Assembly: GCA_944381535.1 (NCBI GenBank)
Contig: CALWLN010000016.1
Span: forward strand, 1 to 64,000
Direction: 5' to 3'
DNA length: 64,000 nucleotides
DNA from: an uncultured Lachnospiraceae bacterium
GTDB taxonomy: Bacteria > Bacillota > Clostridia > Lachnospirales > Lachnospiraceae
This document shows positions 52,982 through 62,189 of this stretch, piece after piece. How positions within the stretch are numbered: the first letter of the stretch is position 1; each line of letters opens with the position of its first letter. The notes under the pieces were generated by a model, which worked only from the letters and a program-made list of their open reading frames with translations, searched no databases and was not told the origin of the DNA. Position numbers and translations under genes: made by a program.

Positions 52982-55078
52982 TTAGACGGAAAAGAGCAGC
53001 TCCTCGTAGTTGGGATAAGGAAGGATTTCGTCGGGGATATACTCCTCCGCCGCGTCCGCCGCGCTGCGGATGGCAGCCATGTCGGCCAGGATAACTTCAT
53101 GATAGAAATTGGCCGCTTCCAGCGTATCCTCCATACCCTCCGCAGTCTTAGTATCAGCCTCCAGCTTTTCCTCCGCGTCGTAAATGCTCTCATAGTAGCC
53201 CGCAAGCTTCTGAAGCAGCTTTGTCTCCGCTGTGCAAGGCAGATCCGCAACCGCTTTTTTGCCGGAGATGGAGCAGGTCACCTGGTCGGTGTATTTCATC
53301 AGAGCCGGCAGGAAATCCCGGCGAACCATATCCTGCATGGTCTTCGATTCGATATGGAGGGTCTTGACATAGTTCTCAAGCAGGATTTCATATCTTGAGT
53401 AAATTTCACCCTTTGTGAAGATTTTGTGCTTGGTGAACAGCGCGATGTTCTTTTCGTCAATGAAGCGCGTCAACGCTTCGGGAGTGGATTTTAAGTTGTA
53501 AAGGCCGCGCTTCTCCGCTTCGGCCACCCACTCGTCGGTATACCCATTGCCATTGAAAATGACCTTCTTATGCTTTACGATCGCGCGTTTCACCAGTTCG
53601 TGAACCGCTTCGCTCATCTGATCCGCCGGCGTATCTTTCAGTTCATCATAGAACTGGGACAGGGATTCCGCAACCGCGGTATTTAATACGGTGTTGGGAC
53701 CTGCCACGGAAATCGAGGAACCCAGCATACGGAACTCAAATTTATTTCCCGTAAAAGCAAAGGGGGAAGTACGGTTTCTGTCCGTATTGTCCTTAAAGAA
53801 ATGAGGCAGTACGGTGGCGCCAGTCTCCATCTGCACTTTCTGCATTTTGCCGAAGAAGGTATCGTTCTCGATGGAATCAAGAACCGCGGTCAGCTCATCA
53901 CCCAGGAAAATGGAGACGATGGCAGGAGGCGCTTCGTTTGCGCCCAGCCGGTGGTCGTTGCCGGCGCTGGCCACGGAGATACGCATCAAGTCTGCGTACT
54001 CGTCAACGGCTTTGATGACAGCCATCAGGAAAATCAAAAACTGGATATTTTCAGCGGGTGTCTTGCCGGGCTCCAGAAGGTTCACGCCCGTATTGGTGCT
54101 CATGGACCAGTTGTTGTGCTTGCCGGAGCCGTTGATGCCATCGAAGGGTTTCTCGTGGAGCAGGCAGACCAGACCATGCTTGTCGGCCACCTTCTTCATC
54201 ATTTCCATGGTCAGCTGGTTGTGGTCCACAGCCACGTTTGTGGTGTCGAAGACGGGAGCCAGCTCGTGCTGGGAGGGAGCCACCTCATTGTGTTTGGTCT
54301 TTGCGGGAATGCCCAGCTTCCAGAGCTCTTCGTCCAGATCGTGCATGTATGCGGAAACACGGGGTTTTAAGGCGCCGAAATAATGGTCCTCCATCTCCTG
54401 GCCCTTGGGAGGCATTGCGCCCAGCAGTGTTCTGCCGGTGAACACAAGGTCTTTTCTCTGCTGATACAAATCCTTGTTGATGAGGAAGTATTCCTGCTCG
54501 GGACCTACGGTTGTGGAGACGCCGGTTACCTCCGTGTTGCCCAGAAGCTTCAACATCTTGGTGGCTTCCTTGCTCAGAGCCTCCATGGAGCGGAGCAGCG
54601 GTGTTTTCTTGTCCAGCGCTTCCCCCGTGTAGGAGCAGAAAGCGGTGGGGATGTATAAGGTTTCGTCCTTGATGAAGGCGGGGGAGGTGGGATCCCAGGC
54701 CGTATAGCCTCTGGCCTCAAAGGTCGCTCTTAAGCCCCCGGAGGGGAAGCTGTAGGCGTCGGGTTCGCCCTTTACAAGCTCCTTGCCGGAGAAGTCCATG
54801 ATAACCTGGCCGTTCTCCACAGGAGAAATGAAGCTGTCATGCTTCTCGGCGGTGAAGCCGGTCATGGGCTGGAACCAGTGTGTGAAGTGGGTGGCGCCGT
54901 GCTCCACCGCCCATTCCTTCATCGCAACCGCCACGGAGTTGGCGACGTCCAGCTCAAGATGAGTTTCATTTTCAATGGTCTTGCGCAGCGCCTTGTAAAT
55001 ATCCTTGGGGAGCTTGTCGCGCATGACTTTGTCGTTAAAAACAAGACTGCCGTATAATTCGGGAATACTCTTTGCCAT
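52982..55078 (-). CDS. glnN: Glutamine synthetase type III
   Basis: A 698-residue GSIII, which makes glutamine from glutamate, ammonia and ATP. Family blocks are present: HWFQPMTGFTAEKHDSF, GPEQEYFLI, KHNEVAPSQHELAPVF, NGSGKHNNWSMSTNTG, SVASAGNDHRLGANEAPPAI, and FAFTGNKFEFR. The length fits GSIII and excludes type I. ATG follows GGAAAGGAGTAACATTTT. Its leader has a good promoter, an intrinsic terminator and a 30-nt element shared with the glutamate synthase leader, so nitrogen supply probably controls read-through. Confidence 0.93.
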   Translation of the reverse strand: MAKSIPELYGSLVFNDKVMRDKLPKDIYKALRKTIENETHLELDVANSVAVAMKEWAVEHGATHFTHWFQPMTGFTAEKHDSFISPVENGQVIMDFSGKELVKGEPDAYSFPSGGLRATFEARGYTAWDPTSPAFIKDETLYIPTAFCSYTGEALDKKTPLLRSMEALSKEATKMLKLLGNTEVTGVSTTVGPEQEYFLINKDLYQQRKDLVFTGRTLLGAMPPKGQEMEDHYFGALKPRVSAYMHDLDEELWKLGIPAKTKHNEVAPSQHELAPVFDTTNVAVDHNQLTMEMMKKVADKHGLVCLLHEKPFDGINGSGKHNNWSMSTNTGVNLLEPGKTPAENIQFLIFLMAVIKAVDEYADLMRISVASAGNDHRLGANEAPPAIVSIFLGDELTAVLDSIENDTFFGKMQKVQMETGATVLPHFFKDNTDRNRTSPFAFTGNKFEFRMLGSSISVAGPNTVLNTAVAESLSQFYDELKDTPADQMSEAVHELVKRAIVKHKKVIFNGNGYTDEWVAEAEKRGLYNLKSTPEALTRFIDEKNIALFTKHKIFTKGEIYSRYEILLENYVKTLHIESKTMQDMVRRDFLPALMKYTDQVTCSISGKKAVADLPCTAETKLLQKLAGYYESIYDAEEKLEADTKTAEGMEDTLEAANFYHEVILADMAAIRSAADAAEEYIPDEILPYPNYEELLFSV

Positions 55079-55139
55079 AAAATGTTACTCCTTTCCTAAT
55101 TTGAATGTCCGGTCATCCGGCGCATTCTGCCGGTCGGGC

Positions 55140-55261
55140 TTTTTATTCTATAGGGAAGTTCGAAGAACTATGCTATAAAATAAAAAAAGGCGCTCTGGAT
55201 GCTCTCCAAAGCGCCTTTGCTTTATGCTCCGTAGTATAGACCATCATTTTTGAAAAGTCAA
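55140..55261 (-). promoter_or_regulatory. glnN promoter, attenuator and shared nitrogen element
   Basis: On the minus strand: TTGACT (55261-55256), 17 bases, TATACT (55238-55233). Hairpin AAAGC-AAAGGC-GCTTT (55223-55208) has a hexaloop with A at position 1 and G at position 4. It overlaps terminator GGCGCTTTGGA...TCCAGAGCGCC (55215-55189) followed by TTTTTTT. Next comes the 30-nt element AGTTCTTCGAACTTCCC... (55169-55140), 28 of 30 bases identical to the one before gltB. The hexaloop rule matches ANTAR antiterminator targets; only one of the usual two hairpins is seen. Confidence 0.6.
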
Positions 55262-55372
55262 GAGGGTTTTTGAAAAAAATTGTATTTGATTTCATACAGT
55301 GCTACCGTTCCCTCTGTTTTTATGCTAAAATCGACATAATATTATTTTAGCCGGAAGGGGACTGAGTTATCA

Positions 55373-57214
55373 ATGAAAGAAACGGCAGGCAGAATAAGAA
55401 AACAGCTGATGCAGAAATTCGGAAAGAAAATTCTTCTTTATGTTTCCATGGGTATTGTTGCCGCCCTGTGCAATGTGTTAAGCGTTGTGGAACTGCAAAA
55501 GGCCCTGGACATTTTAAGCTCCGGCGGGATGGAAAACGTGCTTTTGGCCGTGAGCCGCCCGGTCCTGCTGTACGGCCTTTTCTCCCTGCTGTGCTGTCTT
55601 CTGAATTACGTGGACAATGTTCCTTCCACACAGTTGGAACAGGGGATTTACTATTTTTACAAAACCCAGGCCATCGATAAAATCCGCAGAATCGATTACC
55701 GCGAATATCTGAATCTCGGTACCGGAAAGCTGGTGCAGATGGTTGAGAACGGGACGAAAGCGGCGGTGGATAGTATTTTCCACTTCTGGATTGAGATTTT
55801 TTACAGTCTGCTTCCGGGGCTGGTGTTCAGTCTGGTGGTGCTGGGAACCTATGATCTGCGGGTCATGCTCATTATCGGAGCGGGATACGTGGTGATTTTT
55901 GTCTGTACCAACGTTCTGCTGAAGTTCCTGTATAAATCCCAGGAGCGCATTTTAGTGGATTCCGAGTGGCTGTCCTCCCGCTTTGTCCGGGCTTTGATGG
56001 AGTTGAGCGTTTTCCGGCTGAGCGGCCGGTTTGCGAAAGAGCGGAAGGATTTTGAGGAAAAATCAAAGGAAATCATTTCCAATGAGACAAAGGTCACCAT
56101 GATTCACGAATTTTTCTTCGCGTTTTTTTATCTGCTGATCATTGTGGTAAAGGTTCTGATCATTCTTGTGGGGCTCATGTATCACTGGATGTCCATCGGG
56201 AAAATTGTGGCTGTCATTTTATTGATTGACAGCATTTACGGGCCCATTGCGGAATTTAATGTGCTGTTCGTAAAATATAAGCTGGATAAAGTGGCATACC
56301 GAAGATATATGGATTTCATGAATCTGCCGGATGATGAAAATCTTTATCACGGCAGGGAATTTTCCTCGAAGATCACAAGCCTGACGGCAAGGCAGGTGGC
56401 GGTTGAATTTGGCGGGGAGCGGGTGCTCCATGGAGTGGATGCCTCCTTTGGGGCGCAGAAAACCTATGCCATTGTGGGAAAAAGCGGCGCCGGAAAATCT
56501 ACGCTGATAAAAACACTTCTGGGACTGATCAAAATGAACCAGGGCAGCGTCAGTGTCAATGGGGAGGATATCAAGCAGTTCCGGCTGGACAGCTTATATC
56601 GGGAGGTGGCCTACGTGTCCCAGGAGCCGCCCGTCTTCGACGGCACGGTCAGAGAGAATCTGATATTTGACCACGAAATACCGGAAAACGTACTGTGGCA
56701 GGCGCTGGAAAGCGTGGGCCTGTCGGAAAAAGTCGCCTCCATGGAACAGGGACTGGATACAAGAATCGGAGAGAGAGGGGTTATGCTGTCGGGCGGCGAG
56801 AAACAAAAGCTTGCCATTGCCCGGGTTCTTCTCCAGGATTCCTCGGTTATTATTTTGGATGAGGCCACCTCTTCGCTGGACTACATTGCTGAGGAGCAGG
56901 TCATGGGAGCAATCCGCAGGTTCCGGGGCGACGCAATTATTCTTCAGATTGCCCACCGGCTGAAAAATGTGAAGGATTCCGATGAAATCTATGTGCTGGA
57001 AAATGGTTCCGTGGCGGAGCGGGGAAGCTTTGATGAGTTGATGGCGAGAGGCGGCGTATTTTATCAGCTATGGAATAAACAGGAAGGAGTATATGCTTTA
57101 TGTGGAAAAAGTGCGGAACTATGCGAAGGAGACAGACATTCGCCAGGCGGTAAATCGGGCGGTGGAGGAATCCATCCGGGAGGGAATCCTGGCAGAATTT
57201 CTTTCAAAGTATAG
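55373..57214 (+). CDS. ABC exporter, fused membrane and ATPase domains
   Basis: A type I ABC half-exporter: six membrane segments in the first 330 residues, then an ATPase with Walker A GKSGAGKST, signature LSGGEKQKLAIARVLL and Walker B VIILDEATSSLD. The natural end is near QLWNKQEG at about 57083. The remaining 43 residues of the open frame read an Rpn-family gene out of frame and are artefactual. Substrate is unknown. It lies alone and divergent from glnN. A partner half-transporter is not adjacent, so it may work as a homodimer. Confidence 0.82.
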   Translation: MKETAGRIRKQLMQKFGKKILLYVSMGIVAALCNVLSVVELQKALDILSSGGMENVLLAVSRPVLLYGLFSLLCCLLNYVDNVPSTQLEQGIYYFYKTQAIDKIRRIDYREYLNLGTGKLVQMVENGTKAAVDSIFHFWIEIFYSLLPGLVFSLVVLGTYDLRVMLIIGAGYVVIFVCTNVLLKFLYKSQERILVDSEWLSSRFVRALMELSVFRLSGRFAKERKDFEEKSKEIISNETKVTMIHEFFFAFFYLLIIVVKVLIILVGLMYHWMSIGKIVAVILLIDSIYGPIAEFNVLFVKYKLDKVAYRRYMDFMNLPDDENLYHGREFSSKITSLTARQVAVEFGGERVLHGVDASFGAQKTYAIVGKSGAGKSTLIKTLLGLIKMNQGSVSVNGEDIKQFRLDSLYREVAYVSQEPPVFDGTVRENLIFDHEIPENVLWQALESVGLSEKVASMEQGLDTRIGERGVMLSGGEKQKLAIARVLLQDSSVIILDEATSSLDYIAEEQVMGAIRRFRGDAIILQIAHRLKNVKDSDEIYVLENGSVAERGSFDELMARGGVFYQLWNKQEGVYALCGKSAELCEGDRHSPGGKSGGGGIHPGGNPGRISFKV

Positions 57215-57476
57215 GGCGGAGGCGATAGAAGTGAGTATATTTGAATATGATGAGGAAGCCCATATGCTTCAGGTGCGTGAGGAAGGCCTGGAAGAAGGCG
57301 GATTGAGAACTCTCATTACCCAGGTGCAAAAGAAGCTCCAAAAGGGATTCTCCGCAGCAGAGATAGCCGATATGCTGGAAGAGACGGAGCCGTTTATAGA
57401 GACATTGATAAAGCTGATAGAGGAGAATCCGGAAAAAACAGAGCAGGAACTGGCGGAGATTTATTTTCGCAAATAA
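57084..57476 (+). pseudogene. Rpn-family gene remnant (C-terminal part)
   Basis: From KEYMLYVEKVRNYAKETDIR to the natural end ELAEIYFRK the frame is clearly related to the intact Rpn gene at 45859-46812; the N-terminal nuclease domain is missing. The joint with the ABC exporter end reads GAAGGAG, which is found at the matching place in the intact Rpn gene, so a 7-base microhomology deletion is likely. An internal ATG at 57093 keeps a 127-residue ORF open. Confidence 0.75.
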
Positions 57477-57479
57477 AAA

Positions 57480-57515
57480 ACACTCTACAAACCGGATAAA
57501 CTCGCTATGATGTAA
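57480..57515 (+). repeat. Direct repeat shared with 62376-62411
   Basis: CTCTACAAACCGGATAAACT and the bases after it (CGCTATGATGTAA) match CTTTACAAATCCGGATAAAC with CTCGCTATAATGTAA at 62377-62410. Both follow an Rpn-gene remnant, so each is the natural 3' flank of that gene. The copy at 62.4 kb forms a perfect promoter; this copy has TATGAT. Confidence 0.6.
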
Positions 57516-57778
57516 CCTGGCTTCTACAGGAAAATGAGAGAAAAAAATGGCCGTATTGCTCATAAATATGCACCCCTCCTTTGAAATTTATTATAACACG
57601 ACAAACGTAGAGTTGTAAACGAAAATCTGATGTTTTTATGTATAATTTTGTGACTGAAGTTCCACGTAACAGACACTGCTTTATCCGCACATCTCATACC
57701 AACGCTCAATCGATTAGATTCTATTTGTCTGAATGACGAATTCTGTGATGAAATATCATACTATTTTCCAAACAAAAA

Positions 57779-57829
57779 ACTATGAACATAGTAAAAAATA
57801 TTGCAAGGTTGTGAATTATATGCTAAAAT
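57779..57829 (+). promoter_or_regulatory. BlaI promoter with dyad operator
   Basis: TTGCAA (57801-57806), 17 bases, TAAAAT (57824-57829). Just upstream lies the dyad ACTATG-AA-CATAGT (57779-57792), of the TAC/GTA type bound by BlaI/MecI repressors. The rest of 57516-57895 shows no gene. Confidence 0.55.
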
Positions 57830-57895
57830 AAACAAAAATGAGTGGCAATTTTTGGAGGGAAGGAATCGTCGTCTGAAGGAGGTGGTGGAACAGAG

Positions 57896-58279
57896 ATGGA
57901 AGAGGACAGGAATTTATCGGCCAGCGAAGCACTGATCATGAAAGCAATCTGGGAGGCCGGCGGGGTAATAGCTTTTCTGGAACTGATGGAACTATTAAGG
58001 ACCAAGTATGGAAAGGATTATTCCAGAACTTCCGTTTCAACGTTTCTGCTGCGTATGGCAGACAAGGGTTATGTGGAGAGTCAGCGGAAGGGGAAGAATG
58101 CTTATATCCGCGCTTTGAAAAGCAGGGACGAGTATGCCTATCAGCAGCTGTATCATGATATGGAAATGTGGTACGCCGGAAAAGCTACAAACATAGTGGC
58201 TGCGCTGGTGAAGCGGAATGATATTACAAAAGAAGATGTTGAAGAAATAAGGAGAATGTTAGATGAATTGGATGATTAG
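57896..58279 (+). CDS. BlaI/MecI-family repressor
   Basis: A 127-residue winged-helix repressor of the BlaI/MecI/CopY family (LSASEALIMKAIWEAGGVIA, TSVSTFLLRMADKGYVESQR) with the family protease-cut region replaced by KGKNAYIRALKSRDEYAYQQ. It should dimerise on the dyad at 57779 and be removed when the M56 protease is triggered. ATG 57896 is the likely start (AAGGAGG 15 bases upstream); GTG 57842 is possible. The M56 gene overlaps its end by 17 bases. Confidence 0.82.
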   Translation: MEEDRNLSASEALIMKAIWEAGGVIAFLELMELLRTKYGKDYSRTSVSTFLLRMADKGYVESQRKGKNAYIRALKSRDEYAYQQLYHDMEMWYAGKATNIVAALVKRNDITKEDVEEIRRMLDELDD

Positions 58280-59630
58280 TCTGGTAGGAATGTTAGTTGT
58301 CACCAGTTTGACAGGCAGCATTGCTCAAATTATTTGGTTCTTCACAAAGAGGCTTTTTGAAAAATTTGGCTATTTGCGTTGGTGCTATATTGGCTTGTGG
58401 GGTGTGACGTTGCTTTATCTGTTCCCGGTCGCTTTCTTTGGGATGGTTGCGGCCGCGAAGACTTACTATCCGTGGGGAGGAACTTTATTTACGCCTACAC
58501 CCATGATTTTGAAAGTATGTCTTTGTATCATTTTGTTGTGGGGGTTGGGTGTTGGCGTAATGGGAATCGCATTATGGAGGGACCTCAGAGCATTACGGAA
58601 ACTTTGCCGCGCTTCTGTGGAGTGTGAGCCATGGAAGCAGGAACTCTTTGAAACGATCTGTGATGAGTTACATATTTCCTCCAAAAAAGTTGAATTACGT
58701 CAAAGCGTTCAAGTAATGATGCCGGTATTTGCGAAAATCATACATCCCACTGTTATAATCCCGGCCATACAGGAATTCAATGAAGAACAGTTGAGAGCCA
58801 TATTACTCCACGAACTGACCCATTATAAGCAGAAAGACGCATGGCTGATAATATTGGCCAGGAGCGTAAAGATACTGCAGTTTTTTAATCCTTTTGTCTG
58901 GCGTCTGAACAGGCTTACAGCCAAATGGAGCGAATTTGCGTGCGATTCCAAGGTTTACGCAAGAACCGGAGGGTTAAAAAAATACTATGGTATTATTTAT
59001 AGCATGATGGAGGCAGCCTGCGAAATGAATCAGGGACTGGTTGCGCATTTTGGAAAAAACGGAAATGAAGTAAAAGACAGGATATTGCACATGAAAAAAT
59101 TTGATAAAGCAAAGAAGCAACCGATAGGGGCGGCAGTAGTATTAAGCGTCATTCTTTTGGCGTCCGGTTCCTTGACCGTAGTGGCTGCAAATGGCGCGGG
59201 CGAGGGATATGAAGCCCTGTATGATCAGACTTTGGTGGAGCAGGAAGAAGAAATGCCGGAACAGGTTCAGCCTGTATATGAGGAATATACAGATAATGGT
59301 CCGGCAAGTGGTATCACTGTGGAAGAAGGGGAGGTTGTGGCAACAAGAGCAGGGTCCAATTTTAGCTGGACAGTGTCGGGCGATACTATGAAACAGACAT
59401 CTTCTTTCCATGTCAAAGCAGGGCAGGAAATAAGTGTGCGTGTATTGATTGATCCAGAAAACAAAAATGTAAAAGCTGGAATTATAGATGATTCAGGGAA
59501 GAGAAGATATGTCGAAGGAGAAGGAATTATCGAGTATAGCTTTTCTATAACCAGCTCTGGAAGTTATCGTATGTTTGTGGAGAATACAAATTCTGTTGCG
59601 GTGACTGTGATGGCGATGTATACATATTGA
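58263..59630 (+). CDS. M56 (BlaR1-type) membrane metalloprotease sensor
   Basis: A 455-residue sensor protease. Four membrane segments, the zinc motif HELTH in LRAILLHELTHYKQKDAWLI, and SEFACDSKVY for the third ligand region are all present. After the last membrane segment (AAVVLSVILLASGSLTVVA) comes an acidic linker and a beta-rich domain of about 100 residues (SNFSWTVSGDTMKQTSSFHV, then QEISVRVLIDPENKNVKAGI). There is no penicillin-binding domain, so the signal is not a beta-lactam bound as in BlaR1. It probably cleaves or triggers removal of the adjacent BlaI. Confidence 0.82.
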   Translation: MNWMISLVGMLVVTSLTGSIAQIIWFFTKRLFEKFGYLRWCYIGLWGVTLLYLFPVAFFGMVAAAKTYYPWGGTLFTPTPMILKVCLCIILLWGLGVGVMGIALWRDLRALRKLCRASVECEPWKQELFETICDELHISSKKVELRQSVQVMMPVFAKIIHPTVIIPAIQEFNEEQLRAILLHELTHYKQKDAWLIILARSVKILQFFNPFVWRLNRLTAKWSEFACDSKVYARTGGLKKYYGIIYSMMEAACEMNQGLVAHFGKNGNEVKDRILHMKKFDKAKKQPIGAAVVLSVILLASGSLTVVAANGAGEGYEALYDQTLVEQEEEMPEQVQPVYEEYTDNGPASGITVEEGEVVATRAGSNFSWTVSGDTMKQTSSFHVKAGQEISVRVLIDPENKNVKAGIIDDSGKRRYVEGEGIIEYSFSITSSGSYRMFVENTNSVAVTVMAMYTY

Positions 59631-59767
59631 TGTGGAGTAGAAAATGTATTTTCGGTGAGGTCTTGTCTCGATTATGTTTATGATACTGACGTAGCCGAAA
59701 ATTTTGCAGGAAGATATTTGTATAAGAGTTAAGACAGGCGAGGCTGCTCGCCGGCTAAGGAGGAGTT

Positions 59768-60304
59768 ATGAAAAGGAAAAAAGCGATCATCATAATCGGG
59801 CCGATTGTTGTTTTTGTTTTGCTTTATGGGATACATTCCGTTTTCGGGAATTACCGGTTTGGACAGGAGCTTTATAGATCTGCCTGTAGACTGTCATTTC
59901 AAGTCCAATATCTTATCAAAAGTATTGATGATCTTGAAGAAGAATTTGCGGAGGCTGACAATCACCCGGTTGATTATGTGTATTATAACGAATATTATAA
60001 CGCGGTAGATCCCGTTTGGTTTGGATACGAGGATATGCCCATACTGGATGAAGTACGTTTGGAATATAGTGCGCAAATTCATGAAATTTGTGATCAGACT
60101 ATGAAGGATGAAGAGGTCGAAAACGCATTTACCAATGCGGAAGAGTTTCAAAAAATTGCCGACTTGCGGGACCAGTTAAAGGTTCTGACCAATGGCTTGA
60201 ATGAATTTGTGGAAAATTACAGACAAATGTCAGATCTGGAACGATATTTTGCTTCGTGGAAAAATGAGCGAAAGTTATTGACTGACAAGGTAAGAATCCC
60301 GTGA
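59768..60304 (+). CDS. Membrane-anchored protein, array copy A1
   Basis: A 178-residue protein of no known family. One N-terminal membrane anchor (KKAIIIIGPIVVFVLLYGIH), then a helical, acidic outer part with the marks FGQELYRSACRLSFQVQYLI, YEDMPILDEVRLEYSAQIHE, ENAFTNAEEFQKI and a basic end SDLERYFASWKNERKLLTDK. It is nearly identical to A2 at 61024. ATG follows GGCTAAGGAGGAGTT. Probably in the BlaI-M56 regulon by position. Confidence 0.7.
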   Translation: MKRKKAIIIIGPIVVFVLLYGIHSVFGNYRFGQELYRSACRLSFQVQYLIKSIDDLEEEFAEADNHPVDYVYYNEYYNAVDPVWFGYEDMPILDEVRLEYSAQIHEICDQTMKDEEVENAFTNAEEFQKIADLRDQLKVLTNGLNEFVENYRQMSDLERYFASWKNERKLLTDKVRIP

Positions 60305-60366
60305 AAGAAGGCGCAGGAATGTTATTGTTTCCTTGAAAATAAAAGCACCAGTTAAGGGGGAATGTT

Positions 60367-60921
60367 ATGAAAAGAAAAAGAATGATCATCCTAATCGTGA
60401 CAATCGTGGCGTTTGTTTTCATAGGTGGAATGCATTTCCTCTACCTGAATGAGCGGTATGGGTCTGAATTATATCAAGCTGTTAATACGATGTCTGTCTG
60501 TTGCAAAAGACTTGCGAAAAGTATTGATTCTCTTGAAAAAGAATTTAAGGCTGCGGCCAATGATCCGGATGATGAGGTGAACAGAGTCCTGTTTGATAAT
60601 AGGCTGGCTGAAATACGAATCATGTTAGAATATGATGAGATGCCCTTCACGGAGGAGGTGCGTCTGGAGTATATGGATCGGTTGGAGGAACTTTATCTTC
60701 AGACCTATAGCGATGAAGATCTGGCATATGCATTTACAAATGAGGAAGAATCAGAAAAAATGGCAAACCTGAAAAATCAGTTAGAGGCCCTGAATGACGC
60801 TTGTATGGACTATATCGAAAGTAATAGTAGCCGAATGGTAGATTGGAGACAGTATTTTGTTTCATGGAGAAATGAGCGGAAGATATTCAGCGATAAGGCA
60901 AGCTTGATATTAAATGATTAG
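60367..60921 (+). CDS. Membrane-anchored protein, array copy B1
   Basis: A 184-residue relative of A1 of a second type: anchor MIILIVTIVAFVFIGGMHFL, then NERYGSELYQAVNTM, EYDEMPFTEEVRLEYMDRLE, AYAFTNEEESEKM and WRQYFVSWRNERKIFSDKAS. The A and B types share the E-x-P-x-x-x-EVRLEY and SW+NER+ blocks, so all four array members are one family. ATG follows TTAAGGGGGAATGTT. Function unknown. Confidence 0.7.
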   Translation: MKRKRMIILIVTIVAFVFIGGMHFLYLNERYGSELYQAVNTMSVCCKRLAKSIDSLEKEFKAAANDPDDEVNRVLFDNRLAEIRIMLEYDEMPFTEEVRLEYMDRLEELYLQTYSDEDLAYAFTNEEESEKMANLKNQLEALNDACMDYIESNSSRMVDWRQYFVSWRNERKIFSDKASLILND

Positions 60922-61023
60922 GTAAGAATACCTGCCGGACAGCCTGTAAAGAGCTGCATGGTCAAAGCCCCTTCCGGCAGCGTGCCACAGCAACCGGTCA
61001 TGACCACCGTCAAGGAGAAAGTT

Positions 61024-61569
61024 ATGAAAAGAAAAAAAGTGATTATCATAATCGGGACGATTGTTGTTCTTGTTTTGCTTTATGGGATACATTCCATTTT
61101 CGGGAATTGCCGGTTTGGGCAGGAACTTTATGAGGTTTCCTGTCGACTGTCATTTCAAGTCCAATCTCTTATCAAAAGTATCGATGATCTTGAAGAAGAA
61201 TTTGCGGAGGCTGACAATGACCAGGTTGATTATCTATACTATAACCAATATCATAATGCGATAGTTACTTTTTGGTCGGAATTTGGATACGAGGATATGC
61301 CCATACTGGATGAGGTACGTCTTGAATATAGTGCGCGAATAAATGAAATTCTTCGTCAGACTAGTAAGAATGAAGAGGTCGAAAACGCATTTACGAATGC
61401 GGAAGAGTTTCAGAAAATTGACGACTTGCGGGACCAATTAAAGGTTCTGACCAATGGCTTGAATGAATTTGTAGAAAGTTACAGACAAATGTCAGATCTG
61501 GAACGATATTTCGTTCCGTGGAAAAATGAGCGAAAGCTGTTAAGCGATAAGGTAAGAATACCGGAATAG
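61024..61569 (+). CDS. Membrane-anchored protein, array copy A2
   Basis: A 181-residue near-copy of A1 with the same anchor and blocks (FGQELYEVSCRLSFQVQSLI, GYEDMPILDEVRLEYSARIN, SWKNER replaced by PWKNERKLLSDKVRIPE). ATG 61024 follows CAAGGAGAAAGTT; the longer reading from 60958 is not used. The distance A1 to A2 is 1256 bases, the same as B1 to B2 within six, so an A-B unit was duplicated whole. Confidence 0.7.
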   Translation: MKRKKVIIIIGTIVVLVLLYGIHSIFGNCRFGQELYEVSCRLSFQVQSLIKSIDDLEEEFAEADNDQVDYLYYNQYHNAIVTFWSEFGYEDMPILDEVRLEYSARINEILRQTSKNEEVENAFTNAEEFQKIDDLRDQLKVLTNGLNEFVESYRQMSDLERYFVPWKNERKLLSDKVRIPE

Positions 61570-61628
61570 AAGGCGCAACAATGTTATCGCTTCCTTGAAA
61601 ACGAAGGTACCGACGAAGGAGGAACGTT

Positions 61629-62189
61629 ATGAAAAGAAAAAAAGTGATTATTCTGATCGTGGCAATCGTGGCGCTTGTTTTCATAGGTGGAATGCACCTC
61701 CTCTACCTGAATGAGCGGTATGGGTCTGAGCTTTATCAAGGTGTCAATACGATGTCAGGTTGCAGTTATGATTTTGCAGACGGGATTGATCATCTTGAAG
61801 ATGAATTTGAGGCTGCGGCCAATGATTCGGATGATGAGGTGAACAGAAGCCTGTTTGATCATACGCTGGCTGCAATGCGAATCATGTTAGAATACGATGA
61901 ATGGCCTTTCACGGAGGAGGTGCGTCTGGAATATAAAGCGCGGATGGAGGAGCTTTATACGCAAACCTGCAGCGATGAAGACCTGGCATATGTATTTACA
62001 GATGCGGAGGAATTTGAAAAAATCATAAACCTGAGAAATCAGTTGGAGACTCTGACTTTTGCCTGCATAGATTTTCGTGAAAAATATAATCAAATACCAA
62101 GCTGGAAACGATATTTTATTTCGTGGAGAGAGGAACGCAGGCTATTCAGCGAGCAGGCAAGTTTGATATTAAATGGTAAGGCAGAATAG
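61629..62189 (+). CDS. Membrane-anchored protein, array copy B2
   Basis: A 186-residue near-copy of B1: anchor VIILIVAIVALVFIGGMHLL, NERYGSELYQGVNTM, EYDEWPFTEEVRLEYKARME, AYVFTDAEEFEKI, and SWREERRLFSEQASLILNG. More diverged from B1 than A2 from A1 in its middle part. ATG follows GAAGGAGGAACGTT. Its stop is followed at once by an Rpn-gene remnant in the same frame. Confidence 0.7.
   Translation: MKRKKVIILIVAIVALVFIGGMHLLYLNERYGSELYQGVNTMSGCSYDFADGIDHLEDEFEAAANDSDDEVNRSLFDHTLAAMRIMLEYDEWPFTEEVRLEYKARMEELYTQTCSDEDLAYVFTDAEEFEKIINLRNQLETLTFACIDFREKYNQIPSWKRYFISWREERRLFSEQASLILNGKAE

Noticed and set aside
55182..55228. Glutamine riboswitch before glnN
   Set aside because: The conserved sequences of the known glutamine-binding RNA classes are not seen; the hexaloop-terminator reading fits better.
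57093..57476. Free-standing 127-residue gene
   Set aside because: It is the C-terminal part of an Rpn-family protein without the nuclease domain, joined to the end of the ABC exporter.
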